A stretch of DNA of 64,000 nucleotides from Corallococcus sp. NCRR (GCF_026965535.1 NZ_CP114039.1:2542001-2606000), one strand, 5' to 3'. Numbered from the stretch's first letter, positions 24,169-32,859 are shown. Notes: generated from the sequence alone by a model not told the origin. Numbers and translations are program-made.

Positions 24169-25141
24169 GCAGGGCCTCCATCATGGGCACGCAGCTCGCG
24201 GTCCCCGTGCCGGCAATCGCATAGGCGGTGCCGTGGTCCGGGGACGTGCGAGGCACCGGCAGGCCCAGCGTCACGTTCACCGTCCGCTCGAAGTCCAGCG
24301 CCTTGGCCGGGATGAGCCCCTGGTCGTGGTACATGGCCAGCACCACGTCGTACTTCGCGCCGACCTCATCAGGCCGCGCGAACAGTCCGTCCGCGGGGAT
24401 GGGCCCCTGCGCATCCACCCGCTTCGCCCGCGCGAGGCGGACGGCGGGGCCAATCACCTCCACCTCCTCGCGCCCCAGCATCCCGCCCTCGCCCGCATGA
24501 GGGTTGAGCCCCAGCACGGCGATGCGCGGCTTGCGGCCCACCACCGGCTCCAGGCTGCGCGAGAGCAACTGAAGCTGCGCCACCAGCTTCTCCACCGTCA
24601 GCAGCTTCGGCAGCGCGGAGATGGGGACGTGGTTCGTCGCCAGCGCGATGCGCACGCGAGGCCCGTCCATCATCATCAACACGTCCACGCCGAACGCGTC
24701 CGCCAGGACCTCCGTGTGGCCCATGAACGGGATGCCCGCGCGCGAAATCTCCTCCTTCGACACGGGCGCGGTGCACAGCGCGTCCACCGTCCCGGCGCGC
24801 ATCGCGTCGATGGCGGCCCGCACGTACGCGTACTGCGCCTTGCCACCTTCGCGCGAGGGCTTGCCCGGCACGCGGTGCTTCGGCGGAAGGTGCGTGACCT
24901 CCACCACCGCGGGCCCTGTCGTGCGGCCCAGGTCCTCCAGGGCCACGCGAGGCCAGCGGCGGAAGAGGGGAAAGCCCTCCAGCGTGGGCCCGTCCCCGAA
25001 CACCACCGGCACCAGCGCGCGGCGCACCGCGGGCTTCGCCAGGGCCAGGGCCGTCACCTCCGGCCCGATGCCCGACACGTCCCCCAGCGAGATGCCCACG
25101 CGGGGGCGCGCGTCCGCCGTGGTCACCGGGCGCGGGCTCAC
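24080..25141 (-). CDS. pdxA: 4-hydroxythreonine-4-phosphate dehydrogenase
   Basis: A 353-residue enzyme of pyridoxal-phosphate synthesis that oxidises and decarboxylates 4-phosphohydroxy-threonine with NAD. The N-terminal GDVSGIGPEV is present, as are the three metal-binding histidines H142 (GHTEVLA), H215 (NPHAGE) and H272 (YHDQGL). The last 23 residues are Pro/Arg/Gly-rich and lie beyond the usual end of the enzyme, in the segment that overlaps the convergent ferredoxin gene. The start is GTG 25141, overlapping the SurA stop by four bases, so translation is coupled. The surA-pdxA order is the same as in enterobacteria. Confidence 0.95.
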   Translation of the reverse strand: MSPRPVTTADARPRVGISLGDVSGIGPEVTALALAKPAVRRALVPVVFGDGPTLEGFPLFRRWPRVALEDLGRTTGPAVVEVTHLPPKHRVPGKPSREGGKAQYAYVRAAIDAMRAGTVDALCTAPVSKEEISRAGIPFMGHTEVLADAFGVDVLMMMDGPRVRIALATNHVPISALPKLLTVEKLVAQLQLLSRSLEPVVGRKPRIAVLGLNPHAGEGGMLGREEVEVIGPAVRLARAKRVDAQGPIPADGLFARPDEVGAKYDVVLAMYHDQGLIPAKALDFERTVNVTLGLPVPRTSPDHGTAYAIAGTGTASCVPMMEALLKAARLSTGPGRAVTPGASRDPRRPPSGR

Positions 25142-26109
25142 ATCTTCACTTCGACGTTGGCCTTCGAGCGCAGCTCCTGGACGTACTGGTCCAGGAACTT
25201 CTCCGTCTTTTCGTTGAGGAGCTTGGACTCCAGCTTGGGCTTCATCTCCTCGAAGGAGGCCACGGCGATGTTGCGGCGCTCCTCCACCTTGAGGATGTGC
25301 CAGCCGAAGTTGGTGCGGATGGGCTCGCTGACCTCACCCTCCTTGAGGTTGAAGGCGGCCTTCTCGAAGGCGGGCACCATCACGCCGCGCTTGAAGTAGC
25401 CCAGGTCACCGCCGTCCGACGCGCTGGGGCCCTCGCTGCGGGCGCGCGCCAGGGCCGCGAAGTCCATGCCCGGCCGGCGGGCCTCCTGCGCGATGCCCTC
25501 CGCCTTCTGCTTCGCGGCGGCCACCTGCTCCGGCGTGGCCTTGGCGTCCACCTGCACCAGGATGTGGCGGGCGTGCACCTCCACGTCCTCGCTCTCCATG
25601 CGCGTGTACTGCGTGTACGCGGCCTTCAGGTCCTCCTCGGTGACCTTCACCTTGGGGCCCACCTTCATGCGCAGGAGCTTGTCGCGCACCACGCGCTTGC
25701 GGAGCATGTCCTTGTAGCCGGCGAGCGTGAAGCCCTCGTTCTTGAGCAGCTGCTCGAACTGGCTCATGTCGCTGACGTTGTTCTGCTTGAGCACGTCCTG
25801 CACCAGCTCATCCACCTCCGCCTCGGTGGTGGTGATGCCCAGCTGCTGGGTCTCCGACTCCATCAGCTTCTCGCCGATGAGCGTGTCCAGCGCGGTCTTC
25901 ATCAGCTGCGCGCGGGCCTCGGCGCGCTTGTGCGGGTCGATTTCGGAGTTCACGCGCTGGAGCTCCGGCGCGGCGCGCTGCTGCACCTCCGACAGCGGGA
26001 TGATGTCGCGGTTCACCACCGCCGCCACCTTGTCCACCAGCTCCGCGCGGGCGGACGTCGCCCCCGTGAAGAGCATCACCGCCGCCAGGAACGCCACCAG
26101 GTTCTTCAT
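25138..26109 (-). CDS. surA: SurA-like periplasmic peptidyl-prolyl isomerase
   Basis: A 323-residue periplasmic chaperone. A signal peptide (1-22, ending TSARA) is followed by a SurA-type N-terminal helical domain (VDKVAAVVNRDIIPLSEVQQ). One parvulin domain at about 173-275 contains ARHILVQ, SDGGDLGYFKRG and FGWHILKVEERR. E. coli SurA has two parvulin domains, so this is the shorter form. It should help outer-membrane proteins fold. It is the middle gene of an operon: a second PpiC-type lipoprotein precedes it and pdxA is coupled downstream. Confidence 0.88.
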   Translation of the reverse strand: MKNLVAFLAAVMLFTGATSARAELVDKVAAVVNRDIIPLSEVQQRAAPELQRVNSEIDPHKRAEARAQLMKTALDTLIGEKLMESETQQLGITTTEAEVDELVQDVLKQNNVSDMSQFEQLLKNEGFTLAGYKDMLRKRVVRDKLLRMKVGPKVKVTEEDLKAAYTQYTRMESEDVEVHARHILVQVDAKATPEQVAAAKQKAEGIAQEARRPGMDFAALARARSEGPSASDGGDLGYFKRGVMVPAFEKAAFNLKEGEVSEPIRTNFGWHILKVEERRNIAVASFEEMKPKLESKLLNEKTEKFLDQYVQELRSKANVEVKM

Positions 26110-26170
26110 CGCAACGACCCTCTTGAGACAAACGCCGGGAGCCCAACAGGCCCGCTCCCGGAAAAGTCCT

Positions 26171-27178
26171 TCACTTCGCCGCCTGCGGCGCCGGCCGCCC
26201 GCGGATGGTCTGCAGCGTGGCCTCGTTCACCACCACCTGGGCCTTGTCGCGCAGCTCCTTCTCGAAGGCCTCCTGCGCCGCCGCCCGCTTGGCCTCCAAG
26301 AGGCGCCCCTCCACCTTCGCGCGCACCTCCACCAGCTCCCGCTTCCTCGCCGACCTGCGCTCCAGCACCTTGAACAGGTGGTAGCCGTACTCCGTGGACA
26401 CCACGTCCGAAACCTGCCCCACCCCCAGCTTGAATACCACCTCGTCGAAGGCCGGCGGCATCTGTCCCCGGGGGAAGAAGCCCAGGTCGCCCCCCACCTT
26501 GGCGTCCGCGCTGAGCGAGTAGCGCCGCGCGAGGTCGGAGAACTTCTTGCCCGCCTTGAGCTGGGCCTGGAGCCTGCGCGCCTCGTCCAGCCCCTTCACC
26601 ACCATCTGCGCGGCGTGGACCTCCTCCGGCTCCTGGAAGTCCGCCTCGTGCGCCGCGTAGTACGCGCGCAGCTCCTCCTCCGTCACCGCCACGCGCGAGT
26701 AGACGTGGTGGGTGAAGAGCTTCTCGATGGTGAGCCGGCTCGCTTCCCGCGCGCGCAGCTCCGCCATGGACAGCTGCCCCTGGGCGAGCACCTCATTGAA
26801 GTTGCCCGCCGGGTAGTCGCCGGACAGCCGCAGCACGCCGCGGTCCACCTCTTCGGGGGTCACGGCGATGTTGTTCTGCTTCGCCGCCTGGAGCAGCAGC
26901 ATGCGCTTCACGAGCGTGTCCACGAGCGCCCGCTTGAAGGGCTCCACCTCCTCGGGCGTGGGCTCCGGCCCCTCCGTGGTGGCCAGCTCCCGCGCCAGCT
27001 CCTGTTCGAAGTCCGTCCGGCTGAGCGACTCGCCGTTCACGGTGGCCACCACCGTGGGGTCCGGCCCCTCCTGGGCCTGCGGCCGGCAGCCCGTCAGCCC
27101 CAGGACTCCCAGGGCGAGCCCCAGGCTCAGGACGACGGACCGCGAAAGCAGGGAGGCGCGGAAGGAAGCGGGACGCAT
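26171..27178 (-). CDS. PpiC/SurA-type peptidyl-prolyl isomerase lipoprotein
   Basis: A 335-residue lipoprotein: signal sequence ending in the lipobox GLTGC, then a SurA-type N domain (TVVATVNGESLSRTDFEQEL) and a parvulin domain at about 190-280 (SADAKVGGDLGFFPRGQMPP, YGYHLFKVLERR). It is a paralogue of the next gene. Tethering to a membrane suggests a division of labour in outer-membrane protein folding, as for PrsA-like lipoproteins. I chose ATG 27178, with GAGG upstream; the frame stays open to 27655 without coding resemblance. It is 61 bases upstream of the SurA-like gene. Confidence 0.85.
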   Translation of the reverse strand: MRPASFRASLLSRSVVLSLGLALGVLGLTGCRPQAQEGPDPTVVATVNGESLSRTDFEQELARELATTEGPEPTPEEVEPFKRALVDTLVKRMLLLQAAKQNNIAVTPEEVDRGVLRLSGDYPAGNFNEVLAQGQLSMAELRAREASRLTIEKLFTHHVYSRVAVTEEELRAYYAAHEADFQEPEEVHAAQMVVKGLDEARRLQAQLKAGKKFSDLARRYSLSADAKVGGDLGFFPRGQMPPAFDEVVFKLGVGQVSDVVSTEYGYHLFKVLERRSARKRELVEVRAKVEGRLLEAKRAAAQEAFEKELRDKAQVVVNEATLQTIRGRPAPQAAK

Positions 27179-27354
27179 GCGCTGGGGCCTCGGGGGAGGG
27201 GACAGGGGACCTTCCACGGTGGAGCGGTGCCGCCGGGCTTTCAAGCGGGACATCACGGCCGGGATGGGAAGCGAACGGATGGGCCCATGGGACGGCCTCC
27301 CGGGTAGCACGCCGGGAGGGTCCGGACAACCCGCGCTCCGGGAGGGCGCTTCCC

Positions 27355-28413
27355 CTACAGCGGGGTGGCGTTGGAGGACAGGAAGGCCTCCACCTGGGGA
27401 AAGATTTCGTCCGGCGCCTTGCGGCCCAGAATCAGGTCCGCGTGGCCGTAGTCCGCCGCGAAGCCGTGGCCGCGCCCGGCGACCAGCATCTTCACGGGGC
27501 CGCCCAGGTGCTCCTTCGCCCGGGCCACCGCCAGGGGCGGCGCGAGCAGGTCCCGGCTGCCGGCGATGAGCAGGAAGGGAATCTTCACCCCGGCGAGCGG
27601 CTCGCGGTAGTCGAAGCTCCCGTCGAACGTCGTGAACTGGCTGGTGGTGATCCACCGGGCGAACTGCCGCCCCACGCCCCCGGCCACGTCCGCCGGCACG
27701 TTGGCCAGCGCCCAGCGCACCACCTGCGGATCCATGTTGTCCGCCAGCATCATGTACCGGGTGAGCGGCCCCGGCGGCGCCCCGAAGAACGCGATGCTGG
27801 TGACGCGCCGGGTGGGGATGACCTTGAGCTTGAGCACGGGCTCCACCCGCTGGACGAACGCCCGCAGGCCCGGCTGCACCGCGAAGGTAAAAGGTGCACC
27901 CAGGGACACCGCCGCCTTCACCGGCGCCTGGGGGTTCCGGGCCAGGTGGGCATAGAGCATCAGGCCGCCCTTGGAGTGGCCCACCCAGAGCACTTGCTGG
28001 GCACCGGTGGACATCACGGTGCGCAAAGCGGTTCTCACATCGTGTTCAGCCTGATCATCAAAATTCCAGTCCGCGCACGCCCCGGCCAGGCCCCGGCCGC
28101 GCAGCTCGATGACCCAGGTCTCGAACCCCGCCCGCGCCAGGTAGCGCGCCAGGCTGTACTGCTCGTTGAAGTCCATGTGGAAGCGGTTGGCTCCCAGCCC
28201 GTGGCACAGGAGGACCGGCTCCGCGAACCGGCGCTCCCCTCGAGGGTGGTAGCGCCCCAGCGCGATGGCCGCTCCGTCGTCCGTGGGCACCCGGTACAGC
28301 TCGTCCGGCTTGAACGTGAGGGTCAGCAACCCCTCCTTGCTCCTCTCCACCGCCTTGGTGAAGAGGTCCGCCATCCGGCTCAACCGGGGTGCTGATGCCT
28401 GTCGTGATGTCAC
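27355..28413 (-). CDS. Alpha/beta hydrolase
   Basis: A 352-residue alpha/beta hydrolase. The oxyanion region is LLCHGLGANRFHMDF (about 68-82), the nucleophile elbow is GHSKGG (S147), the acid lies in IAGSRDLLAP near 294 and the final His in AGRGHGFAADYGH near 322-329. The closest look is to large esterase/lipase-like hydrolases with a long N-terminal strand region. The substrate is unknown. The start is uncertain: GTG 28413 or ATG 28374, neither with a strong ribosome-binding site. Confidence 0.8.
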   Translation of the reverse strand: MTSRQASAPRLSRMADLFTKAVERSKEGLLTLTFKPDELYRVPTDDGAAIALGRYHPRGERRFAEPVLLCHGLGANRFHMDFNEQYSLARYLARAGFETWVIELRGRGLAGACADWNFDDQAEHDVRTALRTVMSTGAQQVLWVGHSKGGLMLYAHLARNPQAPVKAAVSLGAPFTFAVQPGLRAFVQRVEPVLKLKVIPTRRVTSIAFFGAPPGPLTRYMMLADNMDPQVVRWALANVPADVAGGVGRQFARWITTSQFTTFDGSFDYREPLAGVKIPFLLIAGSRDLLAPPLAVARAKEHLGGPVKMLVAGRGHGFAADYGHADLILGRKAPDEIFPQVEAFLSSNATPL

Positions 28414-28525
28414 ATCTTCAGTCTACGCCCTACGCCCGGACGATGCCGGAGTGTCGCGGGCGGACTTTCGCGGGACGGCAGGACAGTTGCAGGGGATGTA
28501 AGTCCATCGCGGGGAGGTCGTGGAA

Positions 28526-28837
28526 ATGGGGCAGGGCCGGGGTTTCAGGGAAGCGTTGTCGTCCTTCATCGCCACAGTTTTTCCCACAGACACACTGCTG
28601 GGTGCCTTGAAGGTGATGGAGCGGCACCACGTGCAGGTGGTGGGGGTGGTGGGGGCGGGGGGCAGTCTGGTGGGCGTGGTGCACGAAACGCAGGTCCTGG
28701 CGGGCTGGCGCACGGATCCGCTGGCGCAGGTGTCGGACGTGATGGCGCGCGTTCGCAAGACGCATGCGGTCCGCAGCCAGAAGCGGCGGCTGGCGCGGCT
28801 GCACGGCAGGCGTGGGGACAGGCAGAAGCTCTTCTGA
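28526..28837 (+). CDS. Small CBS-domain-like protein
   Basis: A 103-residue protein. Residues about 18-65 look like one CBS motif (TVFPTDTLLGALKVMERHHV followed by VVGVVGAGGSLVGVVHETQV). The remainder is a basic tail (VRSQKRRLARLHGRRGDRQK) that might touch nucleic acid. A single CBS motif would need to dimerise to form a nucleotide pocket. GGGGAGG lies eight bases before the ATG. The family match is by eye and modest. Confidence 0.55.
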   Translation: MGQGRGFREALSSFIATVFPTDTLLGALKVMERHHVQVVGVVGAGGSLVGVVHETQVLAGWRTDPLAQVSDVMARVRKTHAVRSQKRRLARLHGRRGDRQKLF

Positions 28838-28871
28838 GGGGCGGGGGCCAGGCGGTAGAGTGGGGCCCGAC

Positions 28872-29147
28872 GTGTCGGAAGCCCCGCCCACCGCCTGGAC
28901 CGTGTACATGCTGCGCTGCCGGGACGGCACGCTCTACACGGGTGCCACCAACAACCTGGAGCGCCGCCTGGCCACGCATGGCCGGGGCAAGGGCGCCGCG
29001 TACACGCGGGCCCGGCTGCCGGTGACGCTGGTGTGGAGCGAGCCCGCCCAGGACCGCGGTGCCGCCCTGCGCCGCGAGGCCGCCATCAAGCGGCTGACGC
29101 GCGCGGACAAGTTGCGGCTGTTCGCGCGGCGCCCGGGACGGCGGTGA
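28872..29147 (+). CDS. GIY-YIG nuclease family protein (UPF0213-like)
   Basis: A 91-residue protein that is a bare GIY-YIG domain: VYMLRCRDGTLYTGATNNLE (11-30) carries the VYM...YTG form of the motif, the catalytic Arg is R31 or R32, and LRREAAIKRLTRADKLRLF ends the domain. UPF0213 members have weak or structure-specific DNA cleavage; the cellular role is unclear. A GTG start at 28872 is needed to include the motif; GTG 28860 is another option. It follows the CBS-like gene by 34 bases. Confidence 0.85.
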   Translation: MSEAPPTAWTVYMLRCRDGTLYTGATNNLERRLATHGRGKGAAYTRARLPVTLVWSEPAQDRGAALRREAAIKRLTRADKLRLFARRPGRR

Positions 29148-29265
29148 CGCACATGCCCCGGGCTTGTTTGCGCGAAGGGGTTGGCTTCACGACGCGGGAT
29201 GCGCGCCGCGCGACAGTTGGCGCGGCGCTCGCGGGTGTTTCATCGCCTGCTGATGAGTCGGCCGG

Positions 29266-29299
29266 GGCCCCCGGGTGGGTGTACGGAACGCCGGGGGCC
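29266..29299. repeat. GC-rich inverted repeat upstream of lipoprotein gene
   Basis: Arms GGCCCCCGG (29266-29274) and CCGGGGGCC (29291-29299) can form a 9-bp stem with a 16-base loop, 38 bases before the next start codon. It is followed by AATTAG, not a T run, so it may be a leader structure or a terminator for the GIY-YIG gene. Confidence 0.4.
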
Positions 29300-29336
29300 G
29301 AATTAGGGTGTGGCCGTTCCTAGCAGGGGGAAGTTC

Positions 29337-29741
29337 ATGTCGCGTTCTCGCTCGTTCATGTTCGCTTTGCTTGCCTTGGGTCTGGGGAGCGTGGGGTGCG
29401 GCGCGCCCAACCACCAGCCCGTCATCACCGCCGGACCGCGCCCGCTGGGCTCACCGTCCACGCCGGGCGGCCTCAAGTTCGAGGAGGGCACTGTCATCCA
29501 GCTCCAGCTGGAGGTGACGGACGCGGACAACGACGAGATCTTCTACCGCTGGACGCAGAACCCCTCGAACGCGGGCGGCGTGTTCAGCGACCCCAACATC
29601 GCCACGCCCACCTGGACGGCGCCGGCGCCGCCGGAGAACCCCAACCAGCCCATCTACCTCTACGTGGAGGTGGAGGACCACAACGGGGGCGTGCTGCTGG
29701 GCCAGTCGCCCCCGCTCTACATCCTGCCGAAGCAGCAGTAG
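29337..29741 (+). CDS. Small lipoprotein with Ig/PKD-like domain
   Basis: A 134-residue lipoprotein. The lipobox GSVGC ends the signal peptide. The mature part (VIQLQLEVTDADNDEIFYRW, then IATPTWTAPAP and IYLYVEVEDHNGGVL) looks like one PKD/Ig-like domain of the type that recurs in myxobacterial surface proteins. The function is unknown; cell-surface binding is possible. AGGGGGAAG precedes ATG 29337. It converges on the small membrane protein gene after 12 bases. Confidence 0.75.
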   Translation: MSRSRSFMFALLALGLGSVGCGAPNHQPVITAGPRPLGSPSTPGGLKFEEGTVIQLQLEVTDADNDEIFYRWTQNPSNAGGVFSDPNIATPTWTAPAPPENPNQPIYLYVEVEDHNGGVLLGQSPPLYILPKQQ

Positions 29742-29753
29742 CGCGCCCCGGCT

Positions 29754-30059
29754 TCAGGCGGCGGTGGCCGCGGGCGGCGGAGAGCCCGGACGCTGCTTCG
29801 CGCGGCTCCGGGCGCGCACGGCGAAGAGGATGGCGGCCACCAGGCCCACGCCCGCGCCAATGGCCGCGCCCATCAGCTGCGAGTGCATCAGCGACGCCGT
29901 CACGCTGCGCACCACCTCCGGCAGGTTGCACATGGTCTGCGTGGCGAGCGGCGTGCTGTTGTTCCACTCGATGTAGGAGGGGGCCGCCAGCGACGCGACG
30001 AAGGTGCCCAGCAGGGTGCCGGCCAGGATGAAGATGAGGAACGTCTTGAGCATCGGCAT
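29754..30059 (-). CDS. Small membrane protein, unknown function
   Basis: A 101-residue protein with two hydrophobic helices (about 3-25, LKTFLIFILAGTLLGTFVAS, and about 62-80, LMGAAIGAGVGLVAAILFAV) and a basic Pro-rich C-terminal tail. The loop between them, with C44, would face the periplasm. No family is recognised. The start is ATG 30059, with GAGGAGG nine bases upstream; the longer frame to 30110 has no better site. Confidence 0.65.
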   Translation of the reverse strand: MPMLKTFLIFILAGTLLGTFVASLAAPSYIEWNNSTPLATQTMCNLPEVVRSVTASLMHSQLMGAAIGAGVGLVAAILFAVRARSRAKQRPGSPPPAATAA

Positions 30060-30151
30060 GGTGGGGACCTCCTCGGAAGGTGGGCGGCGGGCCGTCCTTA
30101 GTATGTGCACGCCCGCCGCGAAAGGGGCGAAGGCGTGCTAAGGGGGCGGGT

Positions 30152-30433
30152 GTGCCGCTCCTGCCACTCGCCATCCTGTTCGGGGTCGTCTCGCTCGTGT
30201 GCGCGGCCCTCCTGCTGACGCACGCCTTCCGCCGCAGCGTGGGCACGGGCGTCATGGTGCTGCTCATCCCCTGCTACATGCTCGTCTACGCGTTCAGCCA
30301 GTTCGAGCACCCGCGCAAGAACCTCATCGTCGCGGGCTTCGTGGCCAGCACCGTGCTGACGGCGGTGTTCCTGGGCATGGGCGCGCACGGCATCGCGGCG
30401 GTGATGGCCCGCACGCCGCCCCCCGGCTTCTAG
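30152..30433 (+). CDS. Small membrane protein, unknown function
   Basis: A 93-residue, almost entirely hydrophobic protein with three helices (about 2-22, 29-47 and 57-85) joined by short basic loops (FRRS, FEHPRKN). GTG start at 30152 with GGGGGCGGG upstream. It is divergent from the gene at 30059 and 11 bases before the B-box-type protein, probably one transcript. No family is recognised. Confidence 0.6.
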   Translation: MPLLPLAILFGVVSLVCAALLLTHAFRRSVGTGVMVLLIPCYMLVYAFSQFEHPRKNLIVAGFVASTVLTAVFLGMGAHGIAAVMARTPPPGF

Positions 30434-30444
30434 GTGACGCGCGG

Positions 30445-30927
30445 ATGAGCGCGAGCCCCACGGGTGCCCGCTGTGGCCAGCACCCGGACGCGGCCGCGGT
30501 GGCCCTCTGCGCGCGCTGCGGCGGCTACCTGTGCGGCGCGTGCACGGAGGTGGTGGAGGCGACGGCGTACTGCGCGCCGTGCGCGGAGCGGCACCTGCGC
30601 CACACGCGTCCGTCGCGCGCGGTGCGGTGGGCGCTCCTGTCCAACGTGCTGGGGCTCCTGGCTCTTGGCGCGCCCCTGGTGCACGCAGGGTCGGCCTACC
30701 GGCGGTGGGCCGGAGGCTGGGGGATGATACTCGCGCTGGTGGCCACGCTGGCGGCGGCGGTGGCGGGCACCGTCATCGCCACGCGCAAGCTGCGGCGCCG
30801 CGAAGAGGTGGGCGACCGCGGGCTCGCCACCGTGTTGCGCGTCCTGGCCGCGCTGAACCTGCTGGGGCTGCTGCTGTATGGCGCGCTCACCGTCTTCGTG
30901 CTGGCCCTGGTGCGGCGGGAGCACTGA
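30445..30927 (+). CDS. B-box-type zinc finger membrane protein
   Basis: A 160-residue protein. The N-terminal 50 residues form a B-box-like zinc finger with C10, H13, C22, C25, C30, C33, C43, C46 and H50, enough for two zinc ions. Three hydrophobic segments follow (about 63-80, 91-112 and 131-156). Such zinc-finger-plus-helices proteins are common in myxobacteria; the finger is cytoplasmic and may bind a protein partner. The function is unknown. It lies 11 bases downstream of another small membrane protein. Confidence 0.72.
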   Translation: MSASPTGARCGQHPDAAAVALCARCGGYLCGACTEVVEATAYCAPCAERHLRHTRPSRAVRWALLSNVLGLLALGAPLVHAGSAYRRWAGGWGMILALVATLAAAVAGTVIATRKLRRREEVGDRGLATVLRVLAALNLLGLLLYGALTVFVLALVRREH

Positions 30928-30942
30928 AGGCCGGGGGCCGCG

Positions 30943-31635
30943 TCACACGCCGCGCTCGTTGGGGTCCCAGAGGTACTTGTGCATCTGGAGCTGGAAGCGC
31001 ACCGGCAGCCGGTCCTCGATGATCCACTCCGCCAACTGGCGCGGGTGGAGCTTGTCGAAGATGGTGGAGAACAGGACGCTGTAGGGCTTCCGTCCCAGCT
31101 GGTGCTCCTGCACGAGCGCGCGCGCCCACTCGTAGTCCACGCGTGAGCCGATGACGATCTTCAGCTCGTCGTTGGCGTTCATGGACGTGAGGTTGCGGTA
31201 GTCGTTGCGGTCGCACTCGCCGGACGACGGCGTCTTCATGTCCACGATTTTGTGGACGGCCGGGGGCACGAGCCGCACGTCGATGGCGCCGCTCGTCTCC
31301 AGCAGCACCTTGAGGCCCGCGTCCAGGAGCGCCTCCATCAGCGGGTACACGCCAGGCTGGAGCAGGGGCTCGCCGCCCGTCACCTCCACGGTGGGCGTGT
31401 TCCAGGCCAGCGCCTTCTCGACGATGTCGGGAATCTTCATGCGGCTGCCGCCGTGGAAGGCGAACTCGCTGTCGCAGTACGTGCAGCGCAGGTGGCAGCC
31501 GGTGAGGCGGATGAAGCCGCACAGCATGCCGGCGTGGGACGACTCGCCCTGGAGGGAGAGATAGAGTTCCTTCACCACGACGGAGTCAGCGGTGGGGACG
31601 CGGCGGGGCTCGATGTGCGGGCGTGCGGCAGGCAT
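30943..31635 (-). CDS. queE: 7-carboxy-7-deazaguanine synthase
   Basis: A 230-residue radical-SAM enzyme that contracts the ring of 6-carboxytetrahydropterin in queuosine/7-deazaguanine synthesis. The signature ELYLSLQGES (about 23-32), GCHLRCTYCD with cluster cysteines C47, C51 and C54, VTGGEPL and LETSG are all in the expected order. The cysteine spacing is the standard CX3CX2C. No queC or queD lies in the window, so the pathway is dispersed. The gene runs minus-strand, converging with the zinc-finger gene, and is 44 bases downstream of nudC. Confidence 0.92.
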   Translation of the reverse strand: MPAARPHIEPRRVPTADSVVVKELYLSLQGESSHAGMLCGFIRLTGCHLRCTYCDSEFAFHGGSRMKIPDIVEKALAWNTPTVEVTGGEPLLQPGVYPLMEALLDAGLKVLLETSGAIDVRLVPPAVHKIVDMKTPSSGECDRNDYRNLTSMNANDELKIVIGSRVDYEWARALVQEHQLGRKPYSVLFSTIFDKLHPRQLAEWIIEDRLPVRFQLQMHKYLWDPNERGV

Positions 31636-31679
31636 GGCGTGCGAAGGGGCGCATCAAGCGCACCCTTGGGGGGAGGGGG

Positions 31680-32510
31680 TCAAGTCCGGCGGGCCTTCAC
31701 CCGGTCAATGAAGGTGTCGATGAGGTGGCGCGCGATGCTCAGGCGGGGCGGGATGCGCGGCAGGTCGTCCACGCCGAACCAGCGCGCCTCGGCGATCTCC
31801 TTGCCGTCCACGACGACGTCGCCGCCCGCGTACTCGGCCATGAAGCCCACCATCAGCGAGCGGCCGAAGGGCCACGGCTGGCTGCCGAAGTAGGTGACGT
31901 TCCTCAGGTCCACGCCCACCTCCTCCTTCACCTCGCGCAGCACGGTCTCCTCCAGCGACTCGCCAGGGTCCACGAAGCCCGCCACGGTGCTGAAGAAGGG
32001 CTCCGGGAAGGACGCGTTGCGCGCGAGCAGCATCTCGTCACCCCGGGTGATGAGGACGATGACCGCCGGAGCGATGCGCGGATAGAACGGCGTGTGGTCC
32101 ACCGGGCAGCGGCGCGCGCGCTCGCCGGGCACCAGCTGCGTGGCCGTGCCGCACTTGCCGCAGAAGCGGTGGTTCAGGTCCCACTCGCAGATGGAGAGCG
32201 CGCGGCCCGCCACGGCGAAGGTTGCCTCGTCCACCTGCTTGTAGAGCGAGCGGGCGGGCACGAACTTCAGCCCCTCCGGCGGCGCGAAGTCCCCGGGCAG
32301 GGGCGCCGCGTAGCAGTCCGTGTCGTCGAGCATGCCCAGGAAGTGGGCGCTGGCCGAGACCTCCGGCAGGGCGGAAGCCCGGGGCAGGTCGAGGCGGCCG
32401 TCGCGCTCGGACACGAGCAGGTCCATGCCGCGCGCGGCGAACAGGAGCGCGGTGTCGCGCGGGCGAGCGGGCGGTTCTTGGCCGGGCTGGAAGCGTTTGA
32501 GGGGGCTCAC
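31680..32510 (-). CDS. nudC: NAD(H) diphosphatase
   Basis: A 276-residue Nudix enzyme that hydrolyses NADH to NMNH and AMP and, in relatives, removes NAD caps from RNA. The Nudix box spans 178-200 (GFVDPGESLEETVLREVKEE...), followed by the NudC-specific SQPWPF (210-215). A zinc-ribbon precedes it, but the ligands read C117, C120, C135 and H139 instead of four Cys, since the second knuckle is CPVDH. The start is GTG 32510. It is divergent from a small gene at 32602 and just upstream of queE. Confidence 0.92.
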   Translation of the reverse strand: MSPLKRFQPGQEPPARPRDTALLFAARGMDLLVSERDGRLDLPRASALPEVSASAHFLGMLDDTDCYAAPLPGDFAPPEGLKFVPARSLYKQVDEATFAVAGRALSICEWDLNHRFCGKCGTATQLVPGERARRCPVDHTPFYPRIAPAVIVLITRGDEMLLARNASFPEPFFSTVAGFVDPGESLEETVLREVKEEVGVDLRNVTYFGSQPWPFGRSLMVGFMAEYAGGDVVVDGKEIAEARWFGVDDLPRIPPRLSIARHLIDTFIDRVKARRT

Positions 32511-32601
32511 GGGGCCACCTTAACGGACGGCGCGGCGGGGCGCCGCGCGCTATGCTCCAGCCGCCCGTCACCGGGCAATGCCCGCCTGGGAGCTTTCGAC
32601 C

Positions 32602-32826
32602 GTGAACGCCCTCATCCTTCGCAGCGTCTGCGGACTGCTCTTCGCCGGAATGGTGCTGGGCGTGGTGTCCCATCCTCCGCAGGACCTCACGCAGGGGCTG
32701 GGCATGATGCTGCCCGCGACGATGCTGCTGGGCGTGGCGCTGAAGGGGCCGAAGGGGCGCTCCACGATTCCGAAGAAGCGCTCGCCTCCGGCGCCGCCGC
32801 TGTCCGGGGGCACGCCCGGCGTCTGA
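32602..32826 (+). CDS. Small membrane protein, unknown
   Basis: A 74-residue protein with two hydrophobic helices (about 4-22 and 33-49) and a basic Pro-rich tail. A GTG start at 32602 with GGGAGC eight bases upstream fits best; ATG 32578 is the outer limit. No family is recognised. It is convergent with the FKBP lipoprotein gene, with 33 bases between the stops. Confidence 0.5.
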   Translation: MNALILRSVCGLLFAGMVLGVVSHPPQDLTQGLGMMLPATMLLGVALKGPKGRSTIPKKRSPPAPPLSGGTPGV

Positions 32827-32859
32827 AGTCCACGCCGGGGCCCTCCGCGGGAGACGGCG

